From NCBI RefSeq assembly GCF_036170895.1, contig NZ_CP108036.1, positions 4,839,501-4,903,500 on the forward strand: 64,000 bases of DNA, read 5' to 3'. The notes beneath the pieces are model-generated. The model did not search any database. It saw only the letters and a program-made list of their open reading frames with translations, and was not told where the DNA came from. This DNA comes from Streptomyces erythrochromogenes. Its GTDB lineage: Bacteria > Actinomycetota > Actinomycetes > Streptomycetales > Streptomycetaceae. Below, piece by piece: positions 62,291 through 64,000 of the stretch. The first letter of the stretch is position 1. Each line of letters starts with the position of its first letter. The position numbers and the translations under genes are program-made.

Positions 62291-63202
62291 GTGAGCACCG
62301 CAGAGCAGCAGCCCGATAACCCCGCGCCCAGCACCCCCGACGCCCTCCTCGGCCCCGCCGACGTCAGGGAACTGGCCGCCGCCCTCGGCGTACGCCCGAC
62401 GAAGCAGAAGGGGCAGAACTTCGTCATCGACGCCAACACGGTGCGCCGGATCGTGCGCACCGCCGAGGTCCGCCCGGACGACGTCGTCGTCGAGGTCGGC
62501 CCCGGCCTGGGCTCGCTGACGCTCGCGCTGCTGGAGGCCGCGGACCGGGTCGTCGCCGTCGAGATCGACGACATCCTGGCGGCCGCCCTGCCCGCCACCA
62601 TCGAGGCCCGCATGCCCGCGAAGAAGGACCGCTTCGCGCTGGTCCACTCCGACGCGATGCTGGTCACCGAGCTGCCCGGCCCGGCGCCGACCGCGCTGGT
62701 GGCGAACCTGCCGTACAACGTGGCGGTGCCCGTCCTGCTGACCATGCTCGACCGCTTCCCGAGCATCGAGCGGACCCTCGTCATGGTCCAGGCCGAGGTC
62801 GCCGACCGGCTCGCCGCCGAGCCCGGCAACAAGGTCTACGGGGTGCCCTCCGTCAAGGCCAACTGGTACGCGCACGTCAAGCGCGCCGGAGCCATCGGCC
62901 GCAAGGTGTTCTGGCCCGCCCCCAACGTCGACTCCGGGCTCGTCTCCCTCGTGCGCCGCACCGAGCCGATCAAGACCACCGCCTCGAAGGAAGAGGTCTT
63001 CGCGGTCGTCGACGCCGCGTTCGCGCAGCGCCGCAAGACCCTGCGCGCCGCACTGGCCGGCTGGGCCGGCTCGGCGGCCCGCGCCGAGGCCGCGCTGGTC
63101 GCCGCAGGCGTCTCCCCGCAGGCCCGCGGAGAGTCCCTGACGGTGGAGGAGTTCGCCGCGATCGCCGAGCACAAGCCCGCCCCGGAGAGGCCCGCACTGT
63201 GA
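62291..63202 (+). CDS. rsmA: 16S rRNA dimethyladenosine transferase RsmA (KsgA)
   Basis: 303 residues from GTG 62291. SAM motif [17 protein letters not shown], the metal-free catalytic NLPYN motif and [19 protein letters not shown] are diagnostic. It dimethylates A1518 and A1519 of 16S rRNA; loss gives kasugamycin resistance. The stop overlaps the ispE start (GTGA at 63199). Confidence 0.97.
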   Translation: MSTAEQQPDNPAPSTPDALLGPADVRELAAALGVRPTKQKGQNFVIDANTVRRIVRTAEVRPDDVVVEVGPGLGSLTLALLEAADRVVAVEIDDILAAALPATIEARMPAKKDRFALVHSDAMLVTELPGPAPTALVANLPYNVAVPVLLTMLDRFPSIERTLVMVQAEVADRLAAEPGNKVYGVPSVKANWYAHVKRAGAIGRKVFWPAPNVDSGLVSLVRRTEPIKTTASKEEVFAVVDAAFAQRRKTLRAALAGWAGSAARAEAALVAAGVSPQARGESLTVEEFAAIAEHKPAPERPAL

Positions 63203-64000
63203 GCACGCGCCCCGAGAGCACGCGCACCACGCCCGTCACCGTACGGGTCCCCGCGAAGGTCAACGTCCAGCTGGCGGTGGGCGCGGCCCGCCCCGACGGC
63301 TTCCACGGCCTGGCCAACGTCTTCCTCGCCGTCTCCCTCTTCGACGAGGTGACGGCGACCCCGGCCGACGCGCTGACGGTGACCTGCGAGGGCCCGGACG
63401 CCGACAAGGTCCCGCTGGACCGCACCAACCTCGCGGCGCGGGCGGCCGAGATCCTCGCCGCCCGGCGCGGCCTCGCCCCCCTGGTCCACCTGCACATCGC
63501 CAAGCGCATCCCGGTCGCGGGCGGCATGGCCGGCGGCAGCGCCGACGGCGCCGCGGCCCTGCTCGCCTGCGACACCCTGTGGGGCCTGGACACCCCGCGC
63601 GAGGAACTCCTCGACATCTGCGCGGAGCTCGGCAGCGACGTCCCCTTCAGCCTCGTCGGCGGCGCCGCGCTCGGCACCGGCCGCGGCGAGGTCCTCACCC
63701 CGGTGACCGCCGGCACCTTCCACTGGGTGTTCGCGGTGGCCGACGGCGGCCTGTCCACCCCGGCCGTCTTCCGCGAGTTCGACCGCCTCACCGCCGACGT
63801 GGTGGTCCCGGAGCCGCAGGCCTCCCCGGCCCTCCTCGCCGCCCTCGCCTCCGGCGACCCGGACGCCCTGGCCGCCACCCTGGCCAACGACCTCCAGCCG
63901 GCCGCCCTCTCGCTGCGGCCGTCCCTGCAGGCGACGCTGGACGCGGGCCTCGGCGCCGGCGCCCTCGCCGCCCTGGTCTCCGGCTCGGGCCCCACCACGG
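63199..64000 (+). CDS. ispE: 4-diphosphocytidyl-2-C-methyl-D-erythritol kinase (3' end outside window)
   Basis: Partial: 267 codons from GTG 63199. [21 protein letters not shown] is the GHMP-kinase N-terminal motif, the ATP loop is [17 protein letters not shown] and [11 protein letters not shown] follows. It phosphorylates CDP-ME in the MEP isoprenoid pathway. Coupled to rsmA by a 4-base overlap. The reading frame leaves the window in GSGPT. Confidence 0.95.
   Translation, partial: MSTRPESTRTTPVTVRVPAKVNVQLAVGAARPDGFHGLANVFLAVSLFDEVTATPADALTVTCEGPDADKVPLDRTNLAARAAEILAARRGLAPLVHLHIAKRIPVAGGMAGGSADGAAALLACDTLWGLDTPREELLDICAELGSDVPFSLVGGAALGTGRGEVLTPVTAGTFHWVFAVADGGLSTPAVFREFDRLTADVVVPEPQASPALLAALASGDPDALAATLANDLQPAALSLRPSLQATLDAGLGAGALAALVSGSGPTT

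Overview
The window is a stretch of Streptomyces (or a very close relative such as Kitasatospora) chromosome. The base composition is very GC-rich with strong third-position bias, and GTG and TTG starts are common. It carries lineage markers: the septation protein SepX, an SsgA-family protein, a multi-domain SpoIIE phosphatase, an Rpf/G5 resuscitation factor and an actinobacterial protein O-mannosyltransferase.

Layout. 1-8.5 kb: the 5' part of a GH26-like secreted glycosidase, divergent from an ATP-grasp/FAD-enzyme pair, then a GPY-repeat protein coupled to a PAS-GAF-SpoIIE-HATPase phosphatase, a 15-copy heptamer repeat and small secreted or hypothetical proteins. 8.5-18 kb: a P450, LtrA, and an ABC transporter operon with DUF4097 under a double-HTH regulator. 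Around that operon lie decayed remains of an anaerobic module: two narK fragments, a pflB remnant with a perfect Rex/Crp-type palindrome in front, a headless Rieske gene, and one intact small membrane-protein gene. 18-34 kb: conserved core including MscL, a CpaB-like SAF protein, MtnP, an FmdB-like protein, MFS, a cation/proton antiporter, penicillin acylase, 5-formyl-THF cyclo-ligase, GalU, the molybdenum-cofactor genes moeA-moaC-mogA, a RimJ-like acetyltransferase, SepX and tRNA-Ala(CGC). 34-48 kb: CoA transferase, exonuclease III, a MerR regulator divergent from a Baeyer-Villiger monooxygenase/hydrolase/SDR operon, a tricorn protease, and a TetR regulator followed by an MMPL transporter. 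48-51 kb: SsgA-like protein and an ECF metal transporter (CbiM-CbiN fusion, CbiQ, CbiO) with a Nur-like box. 51-64 kb: serine hydrolase, YbaK deacylase, a class B penicillin-binding protein, protein mannosyltransferase, rsmI, a zinc-ribbon protein, tatD, rpfB, rsmA and the start of ispE.

How the parts work together. Several operons are translationally coupled by 4-base stop/start overlaps (moaC-mogA, BVMO-hydrolase-SDR, ABC ATPase-permease, cbiQ-cbiO, rsmA-ispE). At least twelve genes have a TANNNT -10 hexamer 6-7 bases before the start codon, which predicts leaderless mRNAs. The most interesting region is 11.2-17.8 kb, where a redox-regulated fermentation/nitrate module appears to be in late decay while its operator and one membrane gene survive. 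Function calls rest on motifs and remembered family features; no database search was run.
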